This document shows, piece after piece, positions 11,700-22,499 of a stretch of 60,000 nt of DNA. The position numbers and the translations under genes were made by a program. The notes beneath the pieces were generated by a model. That model had not been told where the DNA came from, did no database searches, and saw only the letters and a program-made list of their open reading frames with translations. Source of the stretch: Owenia fusiformis (Eukaryota; Annelida; Polychaeta; Sabellida; Oweniidae); the NCBI GenBank assembly GCA_903813345.2, contig CAIIXF020000003.1:25003248-25063247 (forward strand), in the 5' to 3' direction. How positions within the stretch are numbered: the stretch's first letter is position 1; each line of letters starts with the position of its first letter.

Positions 11700-12870
11700 T
11701 TATCTAGAAAAATCAACTTACGTGATAACTTATCAATAACTAATAATAAGTAGATAAAACAGAATTAACTGTTCACGACTCAATTTTTCTAATCTATCTT
11801 TGTCAAAACCAATATTTTGAAATGTGATCAGGGAGTATAATTACCTTCATACAATTCAGGTGATTTTAAGTATTACTAAACTTAGTAGCCAGGACAGAAC
11901 AAGTCATCCCTCTCTTATTTCCTCTTATTACAGCTTTTCGATAATGTTGGCCTTTTCCATCTTGATTCACAAGGTTTCGATTGTTCCTACCTCATGTTGA
12001 TTAATCTGCCCGATTTAACGACCACTGTGTTAATAAATCCCAGCTGAGTTCACTCTAAATATTGCTCCTCCTGGCAGTTGCTCGCAGAGTTTGCGAGACG
12101 CCACAAAATCAATCGGCCAATCAACGATGCGATATTCATTCAGTCCGTATAGACATTTTCAATATTTTGTCACGTGACGAAGCAGAGCGTTCTGATTGGG
12201 TCCGTGGACATAACACGTACCAGGCTATGAACCGACACATATAAATGGGAGAAACAAAAATTGACCATTTACGCCACGGGGTCTCTATCCCATTGGAAAA
12301 CGACGATGGACCTTTTCGGCGAAGATACCAATTTTGTGTCTTTTGTCTGAAATGATTCCCATTAAATTATGTTTCCCATTTTGCTATTCACCATATGACA
12401 TAAAATGTTCCATTTTTGACATTTGTTTAACAAAGTGTCATGCGTTGACGTTATTTAAAATGCAAGTTGAATTTAGGCTTCCTGATCTAGACCATTAGGC
12501 CATGGATACAAGGAAAACAATAATCATTGTCATTCTTTTGTTAGACATATTGTCCCATGTTTTAATTAGGCACAAATTCAGTTAAAAGATTGCTTCTTGA
12601 ATTCTGATCTAATTAGGCATCCATTCATATTTACTTTCAGGGCAAGTGATATATTCAATCGGCTACACAAAGAGATTTAGACAAAAAATTGAATTATTCT
12701 AGGGCAATAGATAAGGAGCAGAAAACATTAAATTACACAACATATCTTTAATTGAATAAACATATTTTTATCTTATCATTTATGTTAAATAGATGAAACA
12801 CATGAGTAAGAATTCATGTAATTTAAGTCATCGCTTAAGCTAGCACTCAAACGCAACTTAACGAGGCGTA
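11700..12870. other. CAO-1 upstream region; no gene seen
   Basis: About 11700-11890 is similar to the sequence upstream of CAO-2 (22354-22500). Beyond that it is single-copy within the window. A perfect GTCACGTGAC palindrome (E-box core) sits near 12169-12178 and a TATAAAT-like motif near 12240, but no gene starts downstream, so no promoter is assigned. Confidence 0.45.
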
Positions 12871-12873
12871 TAG

Positions 12874-13354
12874 CTTTTTTTCGTGAAGCCACTCAGTAAA
12901 ATTACGATTTCTCTGCAACCTGATGTCCAATCAAGATCATTCAAAATCAATATGTTCGTGACATGTTTGGGCGTTTGGGAATAACAACGTCTACCCAAAG
13001 TTTGCACGCAAAATTGACGTAATTCATTACTGAAATCGGGAAGACAAAATTTGAGATTCACAAACAAAATTGCTTGTGAAAACTATTTACAAAAGTGTTC
13101 CAGAGACTCTAATCTACTTGGCTAAGGTTTATTTGAAGATACATTGCCTTATTAAGCAGGTAGAGGGGCATACAGAGCACGGATGCAAATTGGACATCAG
13201 GGTGCAGAGAAATCGTAATTTTACTGAGTGGCTTCACGAAAAAATAAACAGGGTTATATGCCACCTTAAATTACTGGAATTGTCCTCCATTTTAACAACA
13301 AAGAACAACAGATAAATGACCCATTGACAGTAAATGGCCATCATTTCTAGTGAG
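12874..13354. mobile_element. foldback element, unit B copy, internally deleted
   Basis: It matches 659-1674 but lacks the outer part of the left arm and about 300 bp of centre: the left arm starts at CGTGAAGCCACTCAG and joins directly to GGACATCAGGGTGCAG of the right arm. The right terminus TTTCTAGTGAG is retained. The shared position marks the left edge of the duplicated unit. Confidence 0.7.
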
Positions 13355-13365
13355 GTAGAGTTATA

Positions 13366-14478
13366 CAGGGTGGGCCAAAAAAATTTGCAACTTTTTTAAA
13401 AGGCTAGAAAAGTATCGTAACATGAAGGTATTGACATAAAAATCGATTTACACAAAGTTTAGGATAGGCATATTTTACGATTCAAATATCTAAGATAATA
13501 CTGACTTCTAATTTTTTTGACAGATCTTTGAATAACGATGGTAAATTGTTCATGTGTCCGAGATTTACTGTTTTTCCAAGAAAATGTGACTTTTTATGAT
13601 TTTATGTGATCAACAATAACACATCCATTATGTTCACTAAATCTTCTACAATCTCTGATAACTGTTTATTATACTAGGACAGTTTATATCGGCATCTACT
13701 CACAATGGTATTATGTTATACTGTATCTATTAATTATTTATTAATCACATGTTCTTACATCCACCTTTCACCTTCACTATCGCTCCCAGCCATCAGGCAA
13801 GGGTCACTTTGGAATACCTGGAGGATGATACCTCTAGATTTATTAGTCCTTATAAATGGCTGCCCAATACACCAAATGCCAACACCTGTGACTATCACAC
13901 ATGGAGGCACCTGGAGGCACCTGGAGGCACCTGGAGCAGTTTATTGCAGTTAATGGTAATCCCCACACACTATTGACCAACTAAAAGAGGTTAGGAGAAG
14001 TGGAAAGAAGTACCACAGGAATAGCTGGATGTCGCCATTGCAGTTACGCCCTTGTGTCTGTGTGATAGTGAAGGTAAAAGGCGGATGCGTGGAACATGTT
14101 TTAAATAAATATTTAATAGATACAGTATAAAATAATACCATAGTAGATACTAATATAAAACTGTACTAGCCATTGGTTAAACAATTAAAAGATTGTAGCA
14201 GATTTAGAGAACATAATGAATGTGTTATTGTTAATCACATAAAATCATAGAAATTCACATTTTCTAGGAAAAATGGTAAATCTTGGACACATGAACAATT
14301 TACCACTGATTTTCAAAGATCTGTTGAAAAAAATTGAAGTCAGTATTAGCTTAAATATTTGAATGGTAAAATATGCATATCCTAAAGTTTCTGTATATGA
14401 ATTTTTATGTCAATACCTTAATGTTATGATCCTTTTCAAGCCTTTTAAAAAAGCTGCAAATTTTTTTGGCCCACCCTG
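13366..14478. mobile_element. 1.1-kb foldback element with mariner-type termini, TA target duplication
   Basis: Termini are CAGGGTGGGCCAAAAAAATT and its complement, each flanked by TA. The arms are inverted copies for more than 400 bp on each side, leaving a short centre holding three to four copies of GGAGGCACCT (about 13903-13935). Unit A has the empty site near 1683 (GTTATGATTATAATG). TA duplication plus the terminus suggests Tc1/mariner mobilisation in trans; no transposase is encoded. Confidence 0.85.
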
Positions 14479-14654
14479 TAGTAATGATTATAATGAAAAT
14501 TGATGAGTTCAACAAACTTTGTTATATATATGTTGGGAATTTAAAGTTTATCCTGAAAAATATTGAGAATTGAAAAAGTAATCAGGAAAAAGAGAGGGAT
14601 GATTTATTCTGTCCCGGCTACTGAGGTCGTTAATGTTTTATCAATAATATAATA

Positions 14655-15020
14655 GGGAGGAATTAAGAAAATCTAAACGTGAACCTGTAGTATTCGAGTC
14701 TTTATAAAACAGTGAGCATAATACAATAAGACTGACTCCATGCATTTCATTTGTATTTAACAATACCAATAAATCACTTTTGATATCTTCCTTTTGATAG
14801 TCTCAATATCTTTAATATTAAAAACGAGAAGATAAATGCTGCTGACAATTTAATGTTTAAAGGCTGTCCAGAGGTAGCACGTGACGGCCTGCGGAAGTAT
14901 CTATTATAAAAGCAGTTAGTTATAGTGAGTAATAATTTCAGGATCTGTGGTCGCCTGGGTTCCTGTCGGAATGCAACAACTTTCCAACTCTGCTATAGAT
15001 GTCCCTGTTACAACACATCG
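14655..15020 (+). pseudogene. copper amine oxidase relic 2 (intron 2 + exon 3), unit B
   Basis: The unit-B equivalent of relic 1. The acceptor AG is at 14940-14941, followed by the same frameshifted exon 3 start and the same CAA in place of the copper-ligand His codon. It continues slightly further (TGTTACAACACATCG) before losing similarity. The shared damage shows that the relic was already dead before the units duplicated. Confidence 0.75.
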
Positions 15021-15066
15021 TTTTACCCATTTACAAGTTTTCACCCAATACGTTTTGGACATTATA

Positions 15067-15698
15067 CAGGGTGTCAAAAAACAACAGCACCCCCCCCCTC
15101 TACAGCAAAATGTACTTCATGTTACATAGTGTGTCATATCCCATTTTAAAGACAATTTAATTCTGGAGTTACTTGAGAAATTTCAGCTCTTTATGGTATA
15201 ATTTTGCAGATTTACAGCAAATTATAAGTAGTTGGTATGGCTACCACTTGCCACTCGAAATGCAACTAATCTGGATGGATATGATTTCAGTGAAGATTCA
15301 AAGAAAGATTCAGCATTGCCTAATCCTTAAAGCACTTTCCTCATATTCTTCAGAAATACATCCTTACTGTATCTATTTTCAAGAGGCCCCCTCTCCATCG
15401 ATTCCCCTACCCTGTCTTTCACAATGGAACCTATAGGTTCAGCGTAGTTGAGATCTGGGCTATTTTCTACATATTAATCATTTCCAAGATTTGACCTTAA
15501 AGCAGTGATAAAGTAGCAAACAAAGTACTAAAGTAGCAAACTTCGAAACAATATAGCTTTTTTAATTTAACGTTTTATTAAATGAAATTTGACGAGTAAC
15601 TCCAGAATTAAATTATCTTTCAAATGAGATATGACATGTCATGTAACATTTAGGAGTTTTTGCTGTAGAGGGGGGTGCCGTTGTTTTTTGACACCCTG
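15067..15698. mobile_element. MITE with CAGGGTGTCAAAAAACAAC termini
   Basis: Inverted termini CAGGGTGTCAAAAAACAAC and complement, flanked by TA on both sides; arms match for about 115 bp, including TCTACAGCAAAA and AATTTAATTCTGGAGTTACT. No ORF of note. Unit A lacks it together with about 50 bp of left flank, perhaps through deletion between CCCTGT repeats. Confidence 0.8.
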
Positions 15699-16093
15699 TA
15701 GTATCATTTTGTCTGCTAACTGGTTTAGATATTTTAACTTTGTTAATTGCATTATTCAATCAATTATTTTTGATGTGACATTCAATTACTATAACATTTC
15801 TTTCCTAATGATCCAATATTATCCCAGTAAAGGAAAACAGACGACTCTGTTTTGTTAATTGCTAATTTTAATTAATGAGGGGGTTTGTTTTATTTTGCTT
15901 GGAGATGACCTATACATTTTTTGAATGATAATATCACGGTGGATAGAGATGACGCAGCCTAGCCATGCATGCCTATCTGAAACGATACTCCCACGCAGTA
16001 TAAATATATAATGCTGGCAATGAGGCAATATAAAATGACGGTCAGTTTATTTGTTAGCTACAAGCAAGTTTTTATCTGCTACGGTAACAATTA

Positions 16094-17050
16094 CAGGGTG
16101 GGCCAAAAAACTACCCCTCTAGCCAATATTCCTGATAAATATTTATTTTTTAACAATCACGCCAACAATGATATATCATATTAAAGATAACTTAATTTGC
16201 AACAAAATGATAAATAATAGCACCATTTTTAACAACCCCATATAGAAATATAACCAATTATGTGACAGAGGTCCTTATTGGAAATAAAATCAAATTACGG
16301 TTAACATTAATAGTACAGGGTGGGCCAAAAACCGCCACTTTTTTTCAAGACGCTACAACTTTTTTATTTTCCAACCTACATACCCCAAATTTTGCAGTTA
16401 TATAGTGCCAGGGGTTCTTAGTAATAATATAATGTAAAAAGTCCTTAAACTTGGATTATATTTGATCTAAAAGAGGAGTTCAATTGGTCCCCCATTCTAT
16501 TTGATGATATATTTTAGTTTTAGTCGCCTTGCTGATATAACATGCAGTATCAATGAAATGTTAGCTAAGTTTTTTCAACCTGTCTTAATTGCCAGCTTTA
16601 GTTGAGCAATTTTCTAGATGGGGTGCCTTCATACAATCTCCTGGAGACCTTCCCATACCCTATACTCACTTGGGTTTGCATCAGGGCTATTAGCTTGGCG
16701 ATGATCAGGTCGAATCACTTCAGGAATATTTTGCAAATTATGCTTATTTCTCATGGCACACCACATGTTTAAGTGCTGGTGACATATTTTATTCAAGTAA
16801 AAGTGTATAATTCATGATCTATGATGATGATCTAACATGATCTAACAACCTCAAGTTTCATTTGGTATGCAAATTATGATTTTGTCTCAGAAATTAAGAA
16901 AAAATGAAAAAAAAAGTGGCGTTCTTTTGGCCCACCCTTTATAAGTATTTTCATCGCAGGTAAAGTAATTAAAAATTCAAAGGTAAAGAAGCTTTAACAC
17001 GGATTTTAATGGGGGAGCTAAGGTTGCCAAACTTATGAAATGGAGAGTAA
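16094..17050. mobile_element. unit-B copy of the DNA-element remnant, interrupted by a younger insertion
   Basis: Collinear with 3154-3485 of unit A, starting with CAGGGTGGGCCAAAAAAC and ending with GGTTGCCAAACTTATG near 17036, which resembles the terminus of the composite foldback at 35.3 kb. It is split by the 16316-16939 element. Confidence 0.55.
16316..16939. mobile_element. MITE with CAGGGTGGGCC termini inserted at TA
   Basis: Left end CAGGGTGGGCCAAAAACCGCC and right end GGCGTTCTTTTGGCCCACCCTT are inverted over about 35 bp, flanked by TA at 16314-16315 and 16940-16941. The intact empty site AATAGTATAAGTATTTTC is in unit A near 3371-3388. It is a post-duplication insertion and has no coding capacity. 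Confidence 0.85.
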
Positions 17051-17381
17051 GATGTAAATGATATGCAATTCAAAGGGACAATCACACCCCCGCCAATAAA
17101 AATAAAACCATGAGAAAGAAGAAAAAGGAACTTTAAAATGCTTTTTATTTGAAGGTTCTAGCTCAATGTTGAAGGAAGGTGCATCATTTTTTGTAAAATT
17201 CAAAATATATCTTCTTTTTGGCTTGTTTATGCCACAATCGCACAATTAGGAAAACTAAGTTTTTTGCAATAGTGAATTATTTCTCATTATTATTTGGGAG
17301 GATTTAAATATTTTCACCTATTTTTCACTTTGAATCCATTATAACGTCACCATTTTTACCACATATCGTGAATGAATCTTT

Positions 17382-19080
17382 TTGGAGATATTGTACCTTA
17401 AATGTGATATTCATATGAGGGACAATATCATTAAAAAAAACTTGAGCATCCCACGAAATATCGCAAAACTGTACATTCATGACATTTTTGGTAATTGTAT
17501 TGGTACAATTAAGAAAAGGGGTCTGATTGATAGTTGTAGTGAAACTGAACTTAAGATTGAGCTGGAACGCCTTAGGGAAGAGTGGTGTGAAAGGCATGTA
17601 AATGGCCATGAGTTCTTTGACTAGACAGTATGAGGGCGGACATCCGTTCCATGTGTGGCCTTGGATGGCCTCCAGTCAATTATACACATAATGGAAATGA
17701 AAGTCTCAATTAGTGCAGTCAAGCGTGACCTTACTTCCAGAAAGCTCACATTGCTTGAAGCAGTTACACACCTCCAGCGTCTTGTAGAGCGTCAGCAGCG
17801 CCAAGTTGATTTGGAATGACCACAGAACTGAGTAAGAAAAACTTCCCGAACAAAGTTCTTAAGTCACCATTAAAATCTAAATTTGAAATAGCATCACCGA
17901 GTCCGATCTCCGCACCTGACACACTAAACCTCTCTGTCAGTGTAACTGAGAGTGGTATTATATCTGTGCCATTCTCTACCCTAAATCAAATATTTTGTAA
18001 GGCTGGGAATCTCAACAATAGGACAGATATCGTCCCATATCCTGGCCAGGAACAAAATAAGTATTTTGTGGGAGGACACGATTCCAACAAACCCCACACA
18101 GTGATGGTAAAGAATAATACAGCAGCTTGTGATAAAAACTGTATTAATTATGTTACCTTTGATATATGTTCCCACACAGTTGCAGTGATGGAAAGGTGTA
18201 AATCACTCTCCTCTTTCTTAAAGGTATTTAAAAAGAAAGGGTACAGGAAAGCAAATATCCACGCACTTGCGACAGTAGATATGCCAACTAATAGGGGTAC
18301 TAAACATATGAAAGCAACTAGCCGAAGAAAGGGAGGAACGAATATGAGTGCGCAGCACCCAGTGGCATACATGGAGAAATTAAGCCACCCCAACCATCAT
18401 CATGACAAGCTACCACATCTCAACATCATTCTGGACAATTGCCCCACGCACACCAAAATTTACAGCAACATACCCAACATGCACAGAAATATACACAACA
18501 CAATACACAACAACATGCACAACACCAGCCACAACACCAACAAGATACACAGTAACATGCACAACACCACACACAACATGCACAACACCACATACAACAT
18601 GTACAACACCATACACAACAACATGCACAACAGTACAACAACCTGCACAACACAATACACAACATTTTTTACAGTATAAGCAAAACCTGGCATCTGTTGA
18701 CATAACATTATCACACCATTTTCAACATGGGCAACAGCATAGCTTTCCTCAAATCCATCCCCCAATACCAGGCATACATTCAAATCATTACGACGTGATA
18801 CTTATTAAAGGAAATGTTACAACTTGTGTCAGTTGTAAAATGAAACTGAAAACTCAACAGTACCCTGGCAACGCTTTCACTGTGCGACACTTAGAAAACC
18901 ATTGGTACAAATTGGCGAGTACGAATGGCTTGGTGTGGGCCTTGTCATCAGAGGCAAACGGGCATTATTGCCTTAAAGTAGAATGCCTTCGTCAACGCAA
19001 TCCTCATTTCCAATCATAATCTTTATCTTTCTCTCAGGAAATCAGTTTGCTTGATCAGAATGATGTCATTAATGCGCTAA
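17382..19080 (+). pseudogene. MULE-type transposase with SWIM zinc finger, unit B copy, inactivated
   Basis: It keeps the contiguous stretch from YLKCDIHMRDNI through GLIDSCSETELKIELERLREEW (17388-17600), without the 294-bp insert of unit A. Deletions remove FIRHKLEYI-equivalent codons (about 17622) and about 75 bp at 17813; a 1-nt insertion at about 17711 shifts frame. From 17816 a long frame covers the linker, the SWIM finger CDKNCINYVTFDICSH (about 18128-18177) and a basic tail. A lost base near 18386 moves the frame. The C-terminal domain survives at 18790-19019 (GNVTTCVSCKMKL, then HYCLKVECLRQRNPHF), a Cys/His module expected at the end of this family. Together the two copies outline the ancestral domain order. 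Confidence 0.72.
18480..18665 (+). repeat. Gln/His/Asn-coding minisatellite, unit B copy
   Basis: The same CACAACA-based array as at 5290-5515, here read in a different frame by the upstream ORF because of the indel near 18386, which gives an Asn/His-rich peptide. Copy number and variants differ from unit A. Confidence 0.7.
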
Positions 19081-19121
19081 AACAATAGATATCATTCACT
19101 TTTTAATGTATAGCCATTATG

Positions 19122-19424
19122 TATGCTTAAATTGTGTAAGATCTTTATTAAATTGGCTAATATCAACATCAGGGGGTTTATAGATAACTGAAACTAATAT
19201 GTTTTTGTCATTTGACTGCTCAATTTCAACTGTAAGTGCTTGGGTATTATAGTCATTTTCAATTGTTAGATCTGGTCTCAGCTTGTACTTAATGCTATCG
19301 CGAATAAATATACCCACCCCTCCACCAATCCGATCCTGTCTTGAAACAAATTCAGAATAAAAGCCATTCATTAAAAAAATTTTGTTCACCATTTTCTTTG
19401 AGCCATGTTTCTGTAGTCTTAATC
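19122..19424 (-). mobile_element. LINE endonuclease-domain fragment abutting CAO-2
   Basis: The minus strand encodes ETWLKENGE, then GGGVGIFIRDSIKYKLRPDL, then ILVSVIYKPPD and a downstream FNKDL: conserved blocks of the APE-type endonuclease of non-LTR retrotransposons. It is frameshifted near 19380 and lacks both ends. Its upstream end lies within a few bases of the CAO-2 stop codon, and its other end joins unit-B sequence near 19122. It replaces about 3.3 kb present in unit A (5745-9020). The minus strand has AATAAA at 19149-19144, which could end the CAO-2 transcript. Confidence 0.75.
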
Positions 19425-19701
19425 ATTGCTTATCCCAATATTCTCCAACAAAGTTTGGATCTTCATTAGGATGTGAGCAGCTTTCCTTCGCATTATTTTC
19501 GTTCTCTTCAACAACAGCTTCACCATTTTCTCCAGGTGCTATAAAAACATTATCGTACGAGGAGGTAGAGGGATCCTCGTCAAAAAAGTTGAACGGTTTT
19601 AAGTAGAAACTTAGTGCACTTCCAGATGTTGTTGTAACAGGGACATCCGTCGCAGAGTTGGGAAGATGTTGCATGCCAACAGTAACCCAGGCGACCAGAT
19701 C
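19423..19701 (-). CDS. CAO-2 exon 3 (third copper histidine, C-terminus)
   Basis: 279 bp from an AATTTTTAG acceptor to TGA at 19425-19423. It starts [16 protein letters not shown], contains copper ligand His685 and the [12 protein letters not shown] block, then an acidic Asn/Glu-rich tail. A stop codon at one Ser of this exon distinguishes CAO-1. Confidence 0.9.
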   Translation of the reverse strand, partial: DLVAWVTVGMQHLPNSATDVPVTTTSGSALSFYLKPFNFFDEDPSTSSYDNVFIAPGENGEAVVEENENNAKESCSHPNEDPNFVGEYWDKQ

Positions 19702-22293
19702 CTAAAAATTAATAATTATGAAGGGCTATGCGTATGTCAACTGGGCGACTTCGTCTTAACATTAAAGATATTGAAAATATAAAGGGAGATATCAATGACA
19801 AGTAATTAACTACTATTTTGAAATATCAACGAGGTAGATTCTGTTTGTATTATCCCACTCACTGTATAGTTCCGAATAGAAAATATACTGATTATGGGTA
19901 AGCATTATATATATATAAGCAACTACAATACCTTGTCTGTTATATTTTCATCATCGAAAATATAGGAATCGAAATTCAGAACGGGATCCACCTGGTCAAA
20001 AGCGTTGTAAGGTGTTGTACTTGTATCCTCGTCATCCTGAAAATAATCTTTTTTAAATCGATCTTACTTAATCTTCTCTCGAGGGTTTACGATAGCAAAT
20101 TTTAAGTTTACTCAGAACTATAAACTTACTTAAGCACAGCTCACACAGGGTGGTAAAAACAGCATTCTTCGATCTTCATTATATATTTATTTCAACCAAG
20201 TATTACCATTAGTATTATTTGTAAACAACATCTGAATTAAAGATTAAGTGAAAAAACGAGAGGACACCTTAAGACACGTTTGATTTAAATTTACTTGAAA
20301 AATCAAACATAACAGAAACAAAGACTTGTAAAAACACACAGTCATGCTAGAAGTAAGTAAATCAATGGATTGCACTTACGTGGCGTCTTGTGACCGCAAG
20401 TTGATACTTTACCCATGCTGCTGAGCCCATTTTTGACCATTTATCTGGAAACAGGAATTTGCTTACACCTTGGTTGTCTAGGTAATATGCTCTCTTGTAT
20501 CCTAATTTACTCCTTCGTGCTCCGTTGTTGTAGAAGAGGTAGTATTTTGGTTTACTGTATTGGAACCTGTAGGCAGCTTGTCTTTCAGAGCTTTTTTGCT
20601 TCCTCTTCAGAAACTGTTCATATGTCTCCTCTTGAATACCACTGACTACATCATGAGTCACTGGTCTGACTTTAATAGCAAGCGTTTCATGACTGTTGCT
20701 TTCTCCTAAGATGTCCATGTCAACTTTGAAATTAAACAGGTGTTGATGGAACATACTTAATACATTTTCATGTAGTTTAAATCCAAGCAGGTCTTCTATT
20801 GGCACATTATGATGAGTAAATTCACATAAGACATATCCAGAAGCTGAAACTTTGGTACCTATCACACCGTTCTGGTAGAAAATGAAGCTAATTGTATAAT
20901 CATAATTATAACTTGAAATGATACTTCTAAGAACGAGGGCATTGTTTGGCATACCGCCGTAGAATTCATACCCTCCACCGTAATTGTTGTCATAATGACG
21001 TTTCAGAACTTGGTCATCTCTATATTCAAAGATACAAAATAAGTTCGGGATTACAACTTTTTCTCCAAATATAAATGAAAAAATGGAACTATCGAAGTAA
21101 GTTGCGCCTTTTGGGCAATCCACGCCAGGGGACAGAGGTGAAAATGAGTTCCCAACAAGAGCCTCGCTATCAAAGAAAACACCCGCTTGACTGCCGTATG
21201 GTGTCGTCCCTGTGTATGACAATAATATTTCCTGTAAGCTCAATTCATAGACAATTCTTTCCTTTTTAAACTGTACATCAAAGAGTTGCGGACCTGTGGT
21301 TTGCCTGTAAGTAAATTCAAACTCCCAGTCCATATACTTGACACGATGTCCATCGACTGAGTATCGTCTGCCATCTTGCGGAAAACAATCTGGTCCTCTA
21401 TTTGTGCTCTTGGTTTTACCAGTTCCTCTTCGTTTCATAGAGGAGTACACATCTGATTCATTGTACGACATGACAATCTTTGTTACTGACCCATTAATGT
21501 ACTTTGTCATTAAGTCATCCGTAGAATCGAAATGTTGACCATTGTACCAAACTTGGACAGCGTTCCATAAATCAGCGTCTTTGCTTGTCATGTTCACGAG
21601 AATCTGAAGTGGTAGTGGATACTCATATCGAGCACCTACCGAAGGTGGAACTACTCTCATAACATTAGCCCATAGTAATCTACTGCCCTGGAAGACTTTC
21701 AGTCTTAAATCATGATACATAAGACATTTGTTACCGCAGTCATCTTCAAAATCAAATCCATTGAAACTTTCATGAAGGAGTTGCTTCATCTTTCTTCCTT
21801 CCCGTTGAATGGTTCTTGTAAGAGCAGTTGAGTCTATGAGCCAAGGACGATCTGTGAATTTAAAATCCGTTTTTCTCCATTTTGGGTATTTTGTTTTTCT
21901 ATGGTATGTTGGTTTAGGTAACGGCCCTACGGTATATTCACTCATTCCAGATGACGTGGCTAATACGACTCTTGACTCTCGAATTGGCTTCCGGCCATGA
22001 CGATCAATATGATTCAAAACTTCATCCTTTGGAGTGGGTTTCTTTTCGATTACATATACGATTGTATCGGATATATTTGCCTTGTAACCGAGTTTGACAT
22101 TCAGCCCGGAGTCATTTTGAAGATATTTCAAAATTCCATCTATCTCCAATTTCGTCAACTCTTGGAATATTGATGGGTTGTTCTCATCTGGGGGTTTAAT
22201 ATCCACTTCATCAGGACACGGGCAGGAATCTCCTATCCCCTCTGTATTTCCAAAGAAAACGAAACAAAGCACCAAAATGACAAGTCTTATCAT
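19423..22293 (-). CDS. copper amine oxidase 2 (CAO-2), secreted diamine/primary-amine oxidase family, intact
   Basis: Spliced from exons 22293-20380, 20036-19932 and 19701-19423, all phase 0, giving about 765 residues, the usual CAO length. Family reaction: oxidative deamination of primary amines to aldehyde, NH3 and H2O2 using Cu(II) and topaquinone. Visible features: signal peptide (1-20), N-terminal CAO domains, catalytic base Asp375 in GVFFDSEAL, cofactor precursor Tyr464 in SSYNYDY (the usual Thr of TxxNYD/E is Ser), copper ligands His516 and His518 (HQH) and His685 in VGMQHLPNS, a conserved Cys pair (PGVDCP and LFCIFE), and a C-terminal NFFDEDP block. The Met at 22293 is chosen over an in-frame ATG at 22353 because it heads the signal peptide and is conserved in CAO-1. 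It is closest in pattern to the AOC1-like animal type; substrate not inferable. Its 3' flank is LINE-derived. Confidence 0.92.
19932..20036 (-). CDS. CAO-2 exon 2
   Basis: A 105-bp exon between acceptor TTATTTTCAG and donor GTATTG, encoding an acidic 35-residue stretch beginning DDEDTSTTPYNAFDQVDP and ending ENITDK. CAO-1 has the same exon at 9557-9453, intact. Confidence 0.85.
20380..22293 (-). CDS. CAO-2 exon 1 (signal peptide to copper HxH and beyond)
   Basis: 638 codons ending CGC CAC at a GTAAGT donor (20379-20374). The open frame runs ten-odd residues into the intron, but the exon-2 homology and matching CAO-1 donor fix the boundary. It contains the catalytic Asp, the topaquinone tyrosine and two of the three copper ligands. 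Confidence 0.9.
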
Positions 22294-22499
22294 TGTCAGC
22301 GTTGGTTTGTTATAAGGTTTCAAATGGAAGTTCATATTTATGAAAATCAACATAAGTGCAAATATTGATTATTCGGTCTGACAGAATTGATCGTGAATTA
22401 CTTTTGTAATCTCTTTGTCAAAAAGCAATGTTTTGAACGGTTACGAAGTACAATTACTTTCATATAATTTAGATGATTTAAAGTATAATCAAACTATAG

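Noticed and set aside
12160-12250. Promoter with GTCACGTGAC and TATAAAT
   Set aside because: No gene or exon follows on the plus strand; motifs of this length occur by chance.
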